In this document: in pieces, positions 31,436 to 41,041 of the stretch
Numbering within the stretch: the first letter of the stretch is position 1
How the letters are laid out: every line of letters begins with the position of its first letter
Source: Deinococcus sedimenti
GTDB lineage: Bacteria; Deinococcota; Deinococci; Deinococcales; Deinococcaceae
DNA length: 64,000 nucleotides
Reading direction: 5' to 3'
NCBI RefSeq assembly: GCF_014648135.1
Contig: NZ_BMQN01000003.1
Coordinates: 1-64,000, forward strand
Notes under the pieces: generated by a model
The model's input: only the letters and a program-made list of their open reading frames with translations
What the model was told of the DNA's origin: nothing
Database searches by the model: none
Position numbers and translations under genes: made by a program

Positions 31436-32406
31436 ATGCGCGCCCTGACCTGCACCGCCTTCGACGAACCCGAAACCCTGACCGTCACCGAGCAGCCCAC
31501 TCCTGGCCCCGGCCCCGGCGAGGTCCTGATCCGCGTGCAGGCCGCCAGCGTGAACTACCCCGACGCCCTGATGGTCCAGGGCAAATACCAGGTGCGCCCA
31601 CCCCTTCCCTTCACGCCCGGCGCGGAGGCCGCCGGGACCGTCGAGGCCGTCGGCGAGGGCGTCACGCACCTTCAGGTGGGCCAGCGCGTCGCCGCGTTCA
31701 CCGGCACCGGGGCGTTCGCCACGCACCTGATCGCCCCCGCCGCCGCCACGCTGCCCCTCCCGGACGACCTCGACCTGAACGTCGCCGCGACCCTCCCGCT
31801 CGCCTACGGGACCGCCATGCACGCCCTGATCGGCCGCGGGCAGCTGAAAGCCGGGGAGACCCTGCTGGTCCTGGGCGCCGCCGGGGGCGTCGGCCTGGCC
31901 GCCGTCATGATCGGCAAGGCCCTCGGGGCGCGCGTGATCGCCGCCGCCAGCACCCAGGAGAAACTCGACCTCGCGCGGGCACACGGCGCGGACGAGGTCA
32001 TCAACTACACAGACACCGACCTGAAGGCAGCCGTGGGCGAGCTGACCGGCAAGAAGGGCGTGGACGTCATCCTCGACCCCGTCGGGGACCGCTGGGCCGA
32101 GAGCGCCTTCCGCGCCATCGCGTGGGGCGGACGGTACCTCGTGATCGGCTTCGCGGGCGGTGAGATCCCAAGGCTGCCATTGAACCTTCCGCTGCTCAAG
32201 GGTGCCTCCATCGTGGGCGTCTTCTGGGGCGAGTACGCCCGGCGCGACCCGCGCGGCAACGCCCGCCACCTCACCCAGCTGGCCGAGTGGGTCCAGAGCG
32301 GCACCCTGAAGCCCGAGATCAGCCGCGCGTACACCCTGCAGGAGGCGCCGCAGGCCATGCGGGACCTGCTGGAGCGGCGCGTGACCGGTAAAGTGATCGT
32401 CACGCC

Positions 32407-32410
<4 letters not shown>
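31436..32410 (+). CDS. NADPH:quinone oxidoreductase (zinc-free MDR family)
   Basis: 324 aa. GroES-like N-domain (PGPGPGEVLIRVQAASVNYPD, FTPGAEAAGTVEAVGEGVTH) and Rossmann domain with the NADPH motif VLGAAGGVGLAAVMIGKALG. DVILDPVGDRWAESAFR and the C-terminal RRVTGKVIVTP are typical. Structural zinc cysteines are absent. ATG 31436 with GGAGG. The stop overlaps merR (GTGA). Confidence 0.92.
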
Positions 32411-32877
<467 letters not shown>

Positions 32878-32896
32878 GCGCACCTGCGCCAGCGGT

Positions 32897-34042
32897 TCAG
32901 GCCAGCACGGGCGCGACCGGCTGCCCCGCCACCCACACGTCCTGCACGGTGAGCGCAGCGTCCAGCGTCACGAGGTCCGCGCGCAGACCGACCCGCAGCT
33001 CTCCACGGTCCCGCAGGCCCACCGACCGGGCCGGCGTGAGACTGGCCATGCGGCTCGCCTCGGGCAGCGGCACGCCCGCCGCCACCGCGCGCCGCAGCGC
33101 CTCGTCCATCGTCAGGACGCTGCCGGCCAGCGTGCCGTCGGGCAGCGTGGCGTGCGCGCCCCGCACCGTGACCGCCTGCCCGCCCAGCTCGCTCTGCCCG
33201 TCGCCCAGACCGGCGGCCCGCATGGCGTCCGTGATCAGCATCACCCGCTCCGGCGCCGCCGCCCGCGCCAGCCGGAACGCCGTGTCGTGCACGTGCACGC
33301 CGTCCAGGATCACCTCCAGCGTCGCCTGCGGGTGGCTCATCAGGGCGCCGGCAGGCCCGGGAACGCGGCCCTCCACGCCGCCCATCGCGTTGAACAGGTG
33401 CGTCGCGGCCACCTCTCCCCCGCTGGCCTGCACGACCGCCAGCAGCGCGCTCACGGTGTCCGCGTCCGCGCGGGTGTGCCCCACGCCCACCCGGACCCCC
33501 GCCCGGGCGAACCGCACGGCGGCGGCCATCGCGCCCGGCAGTTCCGGCGCGAGCGTCACGGCGCGCACCACGCCCAGCGCCAGGATCTCCTCCAGCCGCT
33601 CGGACGTGGGGTCCAGCGTGAAGGGCGGCTGCGCGCCCAGCCGCTGCGGACTGATGAACGGGCCCTCCAGGTGCGCGCCAGGCAGGTCCGCCCCGCCGGG
33701 CACGGGGGCGCGCATGACCTCCGCCACCGCCCGCAGGGCGTCCAGCACCCGCTCCCAGGGGTTGGTGATGGTGGTCGGCAGCAGCGTGGTCGTCCCGCAG
33801 CGGGCATGCAGGCGCGCCAGTGTGGCCAGCCCGGCGGCGCCGTCCATGGTGTCCCCGCCGCCCCCACCGTGCACGTGGGTGTCCACGAAGCCCGGCAGGA
33901 TCAGGCGGTCGGCGGGCGCCTGGACGTCCGGCACGAGGTCCGTGATCCGTCCGTCCTGGACGTGCACCGCGCCGGGAACGAGACCTTCGGGCAGCAGCAG
34001 CTGACCGCGCAGAACTGCCGTGGAGTGCTGGGAGACCGTCAC
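32897..34042 (-). CDS. nagA: N-acetylglucosamine-6-phosphate deacetylase
   Basis: 381 aa amidohydrolase that makes glucosamine-6-P. Metal and catalytic residues visible: the HVH of FVDTHVHGGGGGD, the Glu of AHLEGPFIS, the His in VGVGHTRADA, THLFNAMGG and the catalytic Asp in MLITDAM. GTG 34042, no strong ribosome site. It stands apart from the other amino-sugar genes but completes the route from MurQ (GlcNAc-6-P) and from chitin/NagZ products to the SIS protein at 41.0-42.1 kb. Confidence 0.94.
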   Translation of the reverse strand: MTVSQHSTAVLRGQLLLPEGLVPGAVHVQDGRITDLVPDVQAPADRLILPGFVDTHVHGGGGGDTMDGAAGLATLARLHARCGTTTLLPTTITNPWERVLDALRAVAEVMRAPVPGGADLPGAHLEGPFISPQRLGAQPPFTLDPTSERLEEILALGVVRAVTLAPELPGAMAAAVRFARAGVRVGVGHTRADADTVSALLAVVQASGGEVAATHLFNAMGGVEGRVPGPAGALMSHPQATLEVILDGVHVHDTAFRLARAAAPERVMLITDAMRAAGLGDGQSELGGQAVTVRGAHATLPDGTLAGSVLTMDEALRRAVAAGVPLPEASRMASLTPARSVGLRDRGELRVGLRADLVTLDAALTVQDVWVAGQPVAPVLA

Positions 34043-34119
34043 CCCCGTGTCTTAGCACGTTTCCGCACTGCCGGCGAGCACTGAACTGGACCGGCGCGCG
34101 CCCCGGACCACGTGGCCGC

Positions 34120-36981
34120 TCAGCCGGACAGGGACCCGGAGACCGGGGCCCCGGCGCGCGGCGCGATCAGCCGCGCGGGCCACCCCTGCTCGAACCGGTC
34201 GAACTCGGCCGGTTCCAGCGCCCGGGCGTACAGCCACCCCTGACCGAGGTCGCAGCCGGCCTCGCGCAGCGCGTCGGCCTGTCCGGCCGTCTCGACGCCT
34301 TCGGCCAGCAGCTCGATGTGCAGGGCGCGGGCCATCAGCACGCTGGCGCACACGATCGCGTGACTCTCCCGGCCCGCCTGCGTGTCCTGCCCCAGGTCCC
34401 GGACGAACGCCCGGTCGATCTTCAGCTCGTCGACCGGCAGGGACCGCAGCGTGAACAGCGACGAGTACCCGGTACCGAAATCGTCCATGCTGACCCGGAC
34501 GCCCAGGGTGCGCAGGTCCTGCAGCACCTCTCGCACGCGGGTGGGATTGTCGATCAGGCCGCTCTCGGTCACCTCCAGCACCAGCCGCTGCGGGTGCAGG
34601 GCGCTGCTGCTCAGCGCCTGCCGCACCCGGTCACTGAAGGCCGAGTCGCTCAGCTGCCGACTGGACACGTTCACGCTGACCGTCAGGTGCGTGTTGCTCC
34701 AGCGGGCGGCCTCCTGGCACGCGGCGTGCATGACCCATTCCCCCAGGCGCGGCATCAGTCCGGCCAGCTCCGCGACCGGAATGAACTGATCGGGCATGAC
34801 CGGCCCCAGCGCCGGGTGCGTCCAGCGCAGCAGCGCCTCGGCGCCGACCAGCACGCCGCTGCTCAGGTGCACCTGCGGCTGGTACACCAGCCGGAAGTGA
34901 TGGTCGCGCAGGCTTTCGCGCAGGGCGCTTTCCATCGTCACGGTCGGAATGGGGGCCGGCGGGGCCGGGGTGTACCGCTGGCTGAACCGCTGCGAGCGCT
35001 TGGCCTCGTACAGCGCGGCGTCCGCCTGCTGCAGCAGCGTCGGCGCGTCCTGCGCGGTGCCCGGCGCGACACTCCAGCCCATGGACGCCTCGAGCAGCAG
35101 CGGCGCGCCGTGCACCTCGAACGGCTGCTCGAACACCGCCTGCAGGTCGGCCGTGATGCGCTCGATCTGCTCCGGTCGGGCCAGCAGGCCGAACTCGTCG
35201 CCGCCCATGCGGGCCAGGGCCAGCAGGGCGTGCCGGTCGGCCAGGGCCCGCAGGCGCCGGGCCAGTTCACGCAGCAGCTGATCCCCGACCGGGTGACCGA
35301 ACCCGTCGTTCAGGAACCGGAAGCGGTTGAGGTCCATCAGGCCCAGTGCCAGCGCGGACGGCTGGCGCAGGGCCGTCACGGCGCGGTCGGTCAGGGCCGC
35401 GCGGTTGAGCAGCCGCGTCAGCGGATCATGGTACGCGAGCCGTTCAAGCCGCTCCCGGGTCAGGTGCTGCTCGGCCAGGATCGCGCCGGTGGTGCTCAGG
35501 GTGTGCAGCGTCTCGGCCACCGAGGCCGCCCACGCGTGCGGCGCGGCGTGCACCGCCATGAACGCCCCCAGCAACTGGCCGTCCTGCCCGTACAGCGGCA
35601 GTTCGATCAGGCTGCGCGTCAGGGGGCGCAGCAGCCGGTGCAGCGGCGCGCCCGCCGCACTGGCCTGCAGATCCGGAATGCTGACCGCCCCGGCCGACTG
35701 CTGCGGGTCGAGGTCCCGCCAGTGGCAGTCCAGCGTGCCGGGCGGCAGGTGACTCAGCAGCTGCTGGAGGTCGCCGGGCAGCTGACCCACCACCAGCGGC
35801 GGCTCGCTGGCGATGACCGCGCCGATCTGCCAGCCGACCTCCCAGTGGTCCACCTCCTGCAGCAGCGGCCCCAGCGACGCGCTGAGCGTGGCGCCGGACA
35901 GAGCCAGCCCGTGGGCGCGGGCGACGCGTTCCTGCCACAGCTCCGTGCGGCGCTGCGTGGTCACGTCCCGCAGGCTGATCGCCCAGTGCGTGCGCGCCCC
36001 GGCGAGATCCAGGATGGCATTGACGTGCACTTCCAGCCACTGCTGCGCCTCGGGCAGGAACAGGACGTCGCGGTAGGTCGAGCCGAGGGGCAGCTGGGCG
36101 AGCTGCGCGAGCAGCGCCAGGATGTTCATGCCGTTGCCCTCGGCCATGGGCCACTCGGGCATGGGCGCGTCGGGCAGCGTGTCCAGGCCGTGCTGGCGCA
36201 GCAGGTCCAGCATCGCCGGGTTGGTGTACTTCACCCGCAGGTGTCCGGGCCCGGGCTGGGCGTTCAGCACCAGCAGCGGATCGACGGACGTGTCGACCAT
36301 GGTGCGCAGCAGGCTCATCTGCTCGGCCAGTTCATGCCCGCCGGAGCGGTCCTCGCCGAAGCCCACCATCATCTGCAGCGCGCCGGTCTGATCGAAGACC
36401 GGGCGGTAGGTGCGCTTGAGGTACTGCGGTGCGGTCTCCCCGGGATACACCTCGGTGAACTCCACGACCGCCCCGCTGCTCGCCGCCTGCTGGAACAGCC
36501 GCTCGCGTTCGGCGGCGCGGTCCAGCGGATGACCGCGCCAGGTCATGTACTCACGGTCGGTCAGGCCGATGATGCCGCGCCGGACCTGCGGGTCGCGGAT
36601 GGCAGCTTCGTTGACGTACAGGTACTGGCCACTGGCGTTCAGGACTGCCACGTCCAGCGGGATGTGGTCCAGAACCGAGCGGCTGAGTTGGTGGTCCGGG
36701 CACAGCAGCGACGCGTGCGGCCACCCGCCGACCGGGGTTACCTGACAGGGCAGCGGGCCGCGCCGCCCGTGCAGCGTCACCTGCGCCGGCAGGGAATCCC
36801 CGGGATGGCCGCGCAGCAGCCCGGCCGGAACCGGCTGGCCGGGGATCAGCGGGACGTTCAGGAACTGGCTCATGGAGTCGGTGCAGCCCAGCACCGTGTG
36901 CGTGCGGCTGTCCAGGATGAGGGCCGCCAGCAGGTCGCCGGTCGCCACGGGCCAAGCCTGGGATTCCGGTGAGGGGGACAT
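34120..36981 (-). CDS. PAS-GAF-GGDEF-EAL c-di-GMP signalling protein
   Basis: 953 aa cytoplasmic protein. PAS-like domains at about 105-210 and 225-345, a GAF-like segment at about 350-500, diguanylate cyclase domain at about 510-670 with intact MGGDEFG (G593-F597), and a phosphodiesterase domain at about 690-935 with E715-A-L and DDFGTGYSSL, DELKIDRAFV and EGVETAGQ. Both output motifs look complete, so it could make or degrade c-di-GMP. No membrane segment. ATG 36981. No partner gene in the immediate neighbourhood. Confidence 0.92.
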   Translation of the reverse strand: MSPSPESQAWPVATGDLLAALILDSRTHTVLGCTDSMSQFLNVPLIPGQPVPAGLLRGHPGDSLPAQVTLHGRRGPLPCQVTPVGGWPHASLLCPDHQLSRSVLDHIPLDVAVLNASGQYLYVNEAAIRDPQVRRGIIGLTDREYMTWRGHPLDRAAERERLFQQAASSGAVVEFTEVYPGETAPQYLKRTYRPVFDQTGALQMMVGFGEDRSGGHELAEQMSLLRTMVDTSVDPLLVLNAQPGPGHLRVKYTNPAMLDLLRQHGLDTLPDAPMPEWPMAEGNGMNILALLAQLAQLPLGSTYRDVLFLPEAQQWLEVHVNAILDLAGARTHWAISLRDVTTQRRTELWQERVARAHGLALSGATLSASLGPLLQEVDHWEVGWQIGAVIASEPPLVVGQLPGDLQQLLSHLPPGTLDCHWRDLDPQQSAGAVSIPDLQASAAGAPLHRLLRPLTRSLIELPLYGQDGQLLGAFMAVHAAPHAWAASVAETLHTLSTTGAILAEQHLTRERLERLAYHDPLTRLLNRAALTDRAVTALRQPSALALGLMDLNRFRFLNDGFGHPVGDQLLRELARRLRALADRHALLALARMGGDEFGLLARPEQIERITADLQAVFEQPFEVHGAPLLLEASMGWSVAPGTAQDAPTLLQQADAALYEAKRSQRFSQRYTPAPPAPIPTVTMESALRESLRDHHFRLVYQPQVHLSSGVLVGAEALLRWTHPALGPVMPDQFIPVAELAGLMPRLGEWVMHAACQEAARWSNTHLTVSVNVSSRQLSDSAFSDRVRQALSSSALHPQRLVLEVTESGLIDNPTRVREVLQDLRTLGVRVSMDDFGTGYSSLFTLRSLPVDELKIDRAFVRDLGQDTQAGRESHAIVCASVLMARALHIELLAEGVETAGQADALREAGCDLGQGWLYARALEPAEFDRFEQGWPARLIAPRAGAPVSGSLSG

Positions 36982-37111
36982 GGCTCAGTGTGAACCCATT
37001 TCCGTCACCTGTTTCTAATGTCTGACCGACATGAAGGCTTCAGTGAATGTTCATCCAGTGTCGGACGGGTGTCCACCCATCACTCCTGCCGCGCCAGCAG
37101 CGGCCTGATCT

Positions 37112-37134
37112 GCGCGCCGGGCGGACCGGCGCGC
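37112..37134. repeat. Perfect 9-bp hairpin in the divergent gap
   Basis: GCGCGCCGG-gcgga-CCGGCGCGC. It lies in the 204-nt gap between the GGDEF-EAL gene and the molybdoenzyme gene, just upstream of a possible -10 (CATACT, 37139-37144). May be a regulatory site or leader hairpin. Confidence 0.4.
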
Positions 37135-37185
37135 GTGTCATACTGCCCGAATCTAAACCCGGTTCAACGATTCGGAGGTGCCCGC

Positions 37186-39297
37186 ATGACGCTCAGCCCC
37201 CCAGTTCCCCCCCGTGACGGCACGTATTACCGCGCCTGCAACCTCTGCGAAGCCATCTGCGGCCTGCAGATCACCGTGCAGGGCGGCCACGTCACGGACC
37301 TGCGCGGCGACCCCCTCGATCCCCTCTCCCACGGGCACATCTGCCCCAAGGGCAGCGCGCTGGTCGACCTGCACGCTGACCCGGACCGCCTGAAGACGCC
37401 GCTGCGCCGCGACGGCGACCGCTGGCACCCGATCTCCTGGGACGACGCGCTGGACCTCGTCGCCCGTCGCCTGCAGGACGTGCAGACCGCGCACGGCGCC
37501 GACAGCGTCGCCACCTTCCAGGGCAATCCCAGCGTCCACAACAGCGGCACCCTGCTGACCGCCGGGGCGTTCCTCAAGGCCCTGGGCACCCGCACCCGCT
37601 TCAGCGCCACCAGCACCGACCAGCTGCCGCACCACTACGCCGCCGCGGAGATGTTCGGGCACCCCCTGCTGCTGCCCATTCCCGACCTGGACCGCACCGA
37701 CTTCCTGCTGATGCTGGGCGCCAACCCCCTGGCGAGTAACGGCAGCATCATGACCGCGCCCGGCATGCGCGACCGCCTGCGCGCCATCCGCGACCGCGGC
37801 GGACGCGTCGTGCTGCTCGACCCGCGCCGCACCGAGAGCGCCGCGCACGCCACGGACTACCACCCCATCCGGCCCGGCACCGACGCCCTGTTCCTGCTGG
37901 CCCTGCTGAACGTGATCCTCAGTGAAGGCCTGGCCCGGCCCGGCCGCCTCGCCGACCTCACCGACGGGCTGGACGACCTGCCCGCTGCCGCCGCCCCCTA
38001 CACCCCGGAAGCGACCGAGGCCGCCACCGGCGTCCCCGCCGCCACCACCCGCGACCTCGCCCGCGCGTTCGCCCACGCCCCCCGCGCCGCGGCATACGGC
38101 CGGATCGGGCTGAGCGTCCAGGCGTTCGGCGGCCTGTGCCAGTGGCTGCTGAACACCCTGAACCTCGTGACCGGCAACCTCGACCGGGAAGGCGGCGTGA
38201 TGTTCCCCCGCCCGGCCTTCGACCTGCTGACCGGCGCCCGGGCCGGGCAGGTGCACCACGGCCGCTTCCACTCCCGCGTGCGTCACCTGCCGGAATTCGA
38301 CGGTGAACTGCCCAACGCGGCCCTGGCCGAGGAGATCCTCACGCCCGGCCCCGGCCAGATCCGCGCGCTGGTCACCGTCGCCGGCAACCCGGTCCTGAGC
38401 ACTCCAGGCGGCGCCGACCTCGACCGCGCCCTGGCGGACCTGGACTTCATGGTCAGCATCGACCCGTACCTGAACGAGACCACCCGCCACGCGCACGTGA
38501 TCCTGCCGCCCGCCACCGGCCTGGAAGTCGAGCACTACGACGTGATCTTCCATCACTTCGCGGTGCGGACCACCACCCGGCTGAACGCCCCGGTGTTCCC
38601 CATCTCGGCCGACCAGCGCTTCGATCATCAGATCTTCGCGGGCCTCACCGAACGCCTCAGCGGCAAACGACTCGCCACGCCCGGCGACCGCCTGAATGTC
38701 GGCCTGCGGCACGGCCCGCACCAGCTGACCCTCGACGAGGTCCGCGCCCACCCGCACGGCCTGGACCTGGGCCCCATGACCCCGGTGTTCCCCGAGCGGC
38801 TGCTGACCGCCGACCGCCGCATCCAGGCGCTGCCCGGCCCCATGCGCCGCGACCTGACCCGCCTGCACGCCACCCTCGGCGCGCCGGTGCCGCCCCTGGT
38901 GCTGATCGGGCGCCGGCAGCTGCGCAGCAACAACTCCTGGATGCACAACGCCCCCCGCCTGATGCGCGGCCCCGACCGCTGCACCCTGCACCTGAACCCG
39001 GCCGACGCGCCCGGCCTGCGCAGCGGCCAGCTGGTCCGGGTCACGTCCAGGGTCGGGTCCGTGACCGTGCCGGTCGACGTCACGACCGACGTGATGCCCG
39101 GCGTCGCCAGCCTGCCCCACGGCTTCGGTCACGCCCGCCCCGGCGTGCAGCTGAGCGTGGCGCAGGCCCACCCGGGCGTGAGCCTGAACGACCTGACCGA
39201 TCCCCTGCTGCTGGACGAACTGACCGGCAACGCCGCCCTGAACGGCACGCCGATCCGGATCGAGGCGGTGCCGGAGCCCGCGCCCCTCCCGGCGTGA
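37186..39297 (+). CDS. Molybdopterin-dependent oxidoreductase (DMSO-reductase superfamily)
   Basis: 703 aa. N-terminal [4Fe-4S] domain with C18-x2-C21-x3-C25-x27-C53, then the molybdopterin domain (ISWDDALDLVARRLQDV, LLMLGANPLASNG, VVLLDPRRTESA, LPHGFGHARPG) and a C-terminal dinucleotide-binding domain with RQLRSNNSWMHNAP. The region where formate dehydrogenases carry Sec/Cys reads ATSTDQLPHH, without Cys, so the metal ligand may be Ser or Asp. No Tat signal: cytoplasmic. ATG 37186, GGAGGT 6 nt upstream. No partner subunits; substrate unknown. Confidence 0.88.
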   Translation: MTLSPPVPPRDGTYYRACNLCEAICGLQITVQGGHVTDLRGDPLDPLSHGHICPKGSALVDLHADPDRLKTPLRRDGDRWHPISWDDALDLVARRLQDVQTAHGADSVATFQGNPSVHNSGTLLTAGAFLKALGTRTRFSATSTDQLPHHYAAAEMFGHPLLLPIPDLDRTDFLLMLGANPLASNGSIMTAPGMRDRLRAIRDRGGRVVLLDPRRTESAAHATDYHPIRPGTDALFLLALLNVILSEGLARPGRLADLTDGLDDLPAAAAPYTPEATEAATGVPAATTRDLARAFAHAPRAAAYGRIGLSVQAFGGLCQWLLNTLNLVTGNLDREGGVMFPRPAFDLLTGARAGQVHHGRFHSRVRHLPEFDGELPNAALAEEILTPGPGQIRALVTVAGNPVLSTPGGADLDRALADLDFMVSIDPYLNETTRHAHVILPPATGLEVEHYDVIFHHFAVRTTTRLNAPVFPISADQRFDHQIFAGLTERLSGKRLATPGDRLNVGLRHGPHQLTLDEVRAHPHGLDLGPMTPVFPERLLTADRRIQALPGPMRRDLTRLHATLGAPVPPLVLIGRRQLRSNNSWMHNAPRLMRGPDRCTLHLNPADAPGLRSGQLVRVTSRVGSVTVPVDVTTDVMPGVASLPHGFGHARPGVQLSVAQAHPGVSLNDLTDPLLLDELTGNAALNGTPIRIEAVPEPAPLPA

Positions 39298-39305
39298 TCC
39301 CACCC

Positions 39306-39323
39306 GGGCGGCCTGGGCCGCCC
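39306..39323 (+). terminator. Short GC hairpin after the molybdoenzyme gene
   Basis: GGGCGGC-CTGG-GCCGCCC, 8 nt past the stop codon, 7-bp stem and no T-run. Confidence 0.55.
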
Positions 39324-39376
39324 ACCGCTGCGCTGCCCGACCGCGGTCCTGGTCAGGTGCGCGCAACGCGGAAAGT

Positions 39377-39425
39377 CCGCATCATGCAGAGGTCTTGAGG
39401 ATCACAGGACCTCTGCACGATGCGG
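39377..39425. repeat. 18-bp long stem-loop between convergent genes
   Basis: Left arm 39377-39394 and right arm 39408-39425 pair at 17 of 18 positions (one A/C mismatch), with a 13-nt loop; it includes ATGCAGAGGTC. It lies 80 nt past the molybdoenzyme and 156 nt past the nagZ stop. It may be a terminator or a member of a dispersed repeat family. The rest of the 283-nt gap is unremarkable. Confidence 0.5.
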
Positions 39426-39580
39426 TGAGCGGGCGTCAACTCTCACGGGATGGACGCGGTCCGGTGGCGCGTCTCGTCAGCCCCGGAGCTCGACTGACCC
39501 GCGCGGATCCGCTGCCCAGCGGTCGGCACGACCCCATCGGAACGGGGCTGCCTCAGCCGGTCCGATGGCGGCCCGACCGG

Positions 39581-41041
39581 TCACCGGGCGATCAGCGTTT
39601 CTGCGAGGGCCTGAAGGTTCGGGCTGCGGAACCCGTGCGTGACGATGGCCGGTAGCGGCAGGGCGGCCGCGTCGTCCGGATTCCACAGGCACAGGTGCCA
39701 GGCGCGGCCCGTCAGGGTGGCAGCCAGGTGCTGCGCCTGCGGGGTCGCGCCCCAGCGGCCGGTGCTGGCCAGCAGGACCGGCGCGTCCGGGTGCGCCCGC
39801 GTCGCCTGCCGGGCGGCGGCCTCGTCCAGCAGGTCCGCCGTGGTGAGCTGCGGAAAGTGGGGGCGCAGAGCGGCTTCCAGCTGCGCGGGGGTCACGTGAT
39901 CACCGTAGGGGCCGCCCAGGGCCGTGTGGGACGGCGCGAGCAGCACCACCGGCGCGGCCGGGTCCAGGCGCGGTCCGTTCCCCTGCACGCGCAGGGCCGC
40001 GCGGGCCCACGCCAGGAGGTCCGTCTGGTCGAGCGCCTGCTGCCCGGCTCGGTAGGGCTGGACCTGACCGGGGAAACGCTGTTCGGCGAGCCGCAGCCGG
40101 GCGCTGGCCTCGTGCAGCCGCGCCTCGCTGACGGCGCCGCTGGCCTGAGCGGCGCGCAGCGCGCGGACGTGCGCGTCCGTGACGGACCGGTCCCCGTGCC
40201 CGCACACCAGCACCGCGTCCGCACCGGCCGTGAGGGCGCGGCCGGCCGCCTGCCCGCCGGGGTAGCGCCGGGCGATGGCGCCCATGTCCATCGCGTCGGT
40301 GACGATCACGCCCTGGTAGCCCCACTCGCCGCGCAGCACGCCGCTCAGCAGCGTCCGGGAGAGGGTCGCGGGCCACTCGGGGTCCAGCTGCGGGTAGAGG
40401 ATGTGGGCGGTCATCACGCTGCCCAGGGCGGCGTGCGCGGCCGCGCGGAACGGCACCCATTCCGCCGCCTCCAGCGCCGCGCGGCTCTTGTTCACCACCG
40501 GCAGGTCCTCGTGGCTGTCCACCCGGGTGTCGCCGTGGCCGGGGTAGTGTTTCACGGCGCTCAGGACTCCCGCCGCCTCGCTGCCGCGCGCCCACGCGAC
40601 CCCCAGCCGCGCCACCTGCGCGGGGTCCGTGCCGAAGGACCGCTCGCCGATGACCGGGTTCAGGGGGTCCACGTTCACGTCCAGGCTGGGCGCGAAGTTC
40701 CAGTTGATGCCCAGGTCCAGCAGGCCGCGCGCCGCGATCTGCCCGGCGCGGAACGCGGCGTCCTCGTCGGCCAGCGCGCCCAGCGCCTGCGGGGTGGGGG
40801 GTGGGGGCACGTCCAGGCGGCGCAGCACCGCTCCGCCTTCCTGGTCGATGGCGATCAGCACGTCGCGTTCCAGGGCCGCGCGGACCTCGCGGATCAGGCG
40901 CGCGGTGCGGTCCGGAGTGGTGATGTTCCGCGCGAACAGGCACACGCCGCCCACCGGGTGCGCGGCCAGCCAGCGCGCGTCGGCGGCGCTCAGGTCCGCG
41001 CCGGGCAGGTCGATGATCAGGGTGGATTCCGGGCGGATCAT
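39581..41041 (-). CDS. nagZ: Beta-N-acetylglucosaminidase, GH3 (NagZ-like)
   Basis: 486 aa. GH3 barrel with the NagZ hallmark KHYPGHGDTRVDSHEDLP (catalytic Asp-His pair on a loop) and the nucleophile Asp in VIVTDAMDM. The additional C-terminal about 150 residues form a GH3 C-domain that short proteobacterial NagZ proteins lack, as in Bacillus-type enzymes. No signal peptide, hence cytoplasmic. ATG 41041 overlaps the SIS gene (ATGA). It would release GlcNAc from imported chitobiose- or GlcNAc-anhMurNAc-type disaccharides. Last gene of the RpiR-ABC operon. Confidence 0.92.
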   Translation of the reverse strand: MIRPESTLIIDLPGADLSAADARWLAAHPVGGVCLFARNITTPDRTARLIREVRAALERDVLIAIDQEGGAVLRRLDVPPPPTPQALGALADEDAAFRAGQIAARGLLDLGINWNFAPSLDVNVDPLNPVIGERSFGTDPAQVARLGVAWARGSEAAGVLSAVKHYPGHGDTRVDSHEDLPVVNKSRAALEAAEWVPFRAAAHAALGSVMTAHILYPQLDPEWPATLSRTLLSGVLRGEWGYQGVIVTDAMDMGAIARRYPGGQAAGRALTAGADAVLVCGHGDRSVTDAHVRALRAAQASGAVSEARLHEASARLRLAEQRFPGQVQPYRAGQQALDQTDLLAWARAALRVQGNGPRLDPAAPVVLLAPSHTALGGPYGDHVTPAQLEAALRPHFPQLTTADLLDEAAARQATRAHPDAPVLLASTGRWGATPQAQHLAATLTGRAWHLCLWNPDDAAALPLPAIVTHGFRSPNLQALAETLIAR

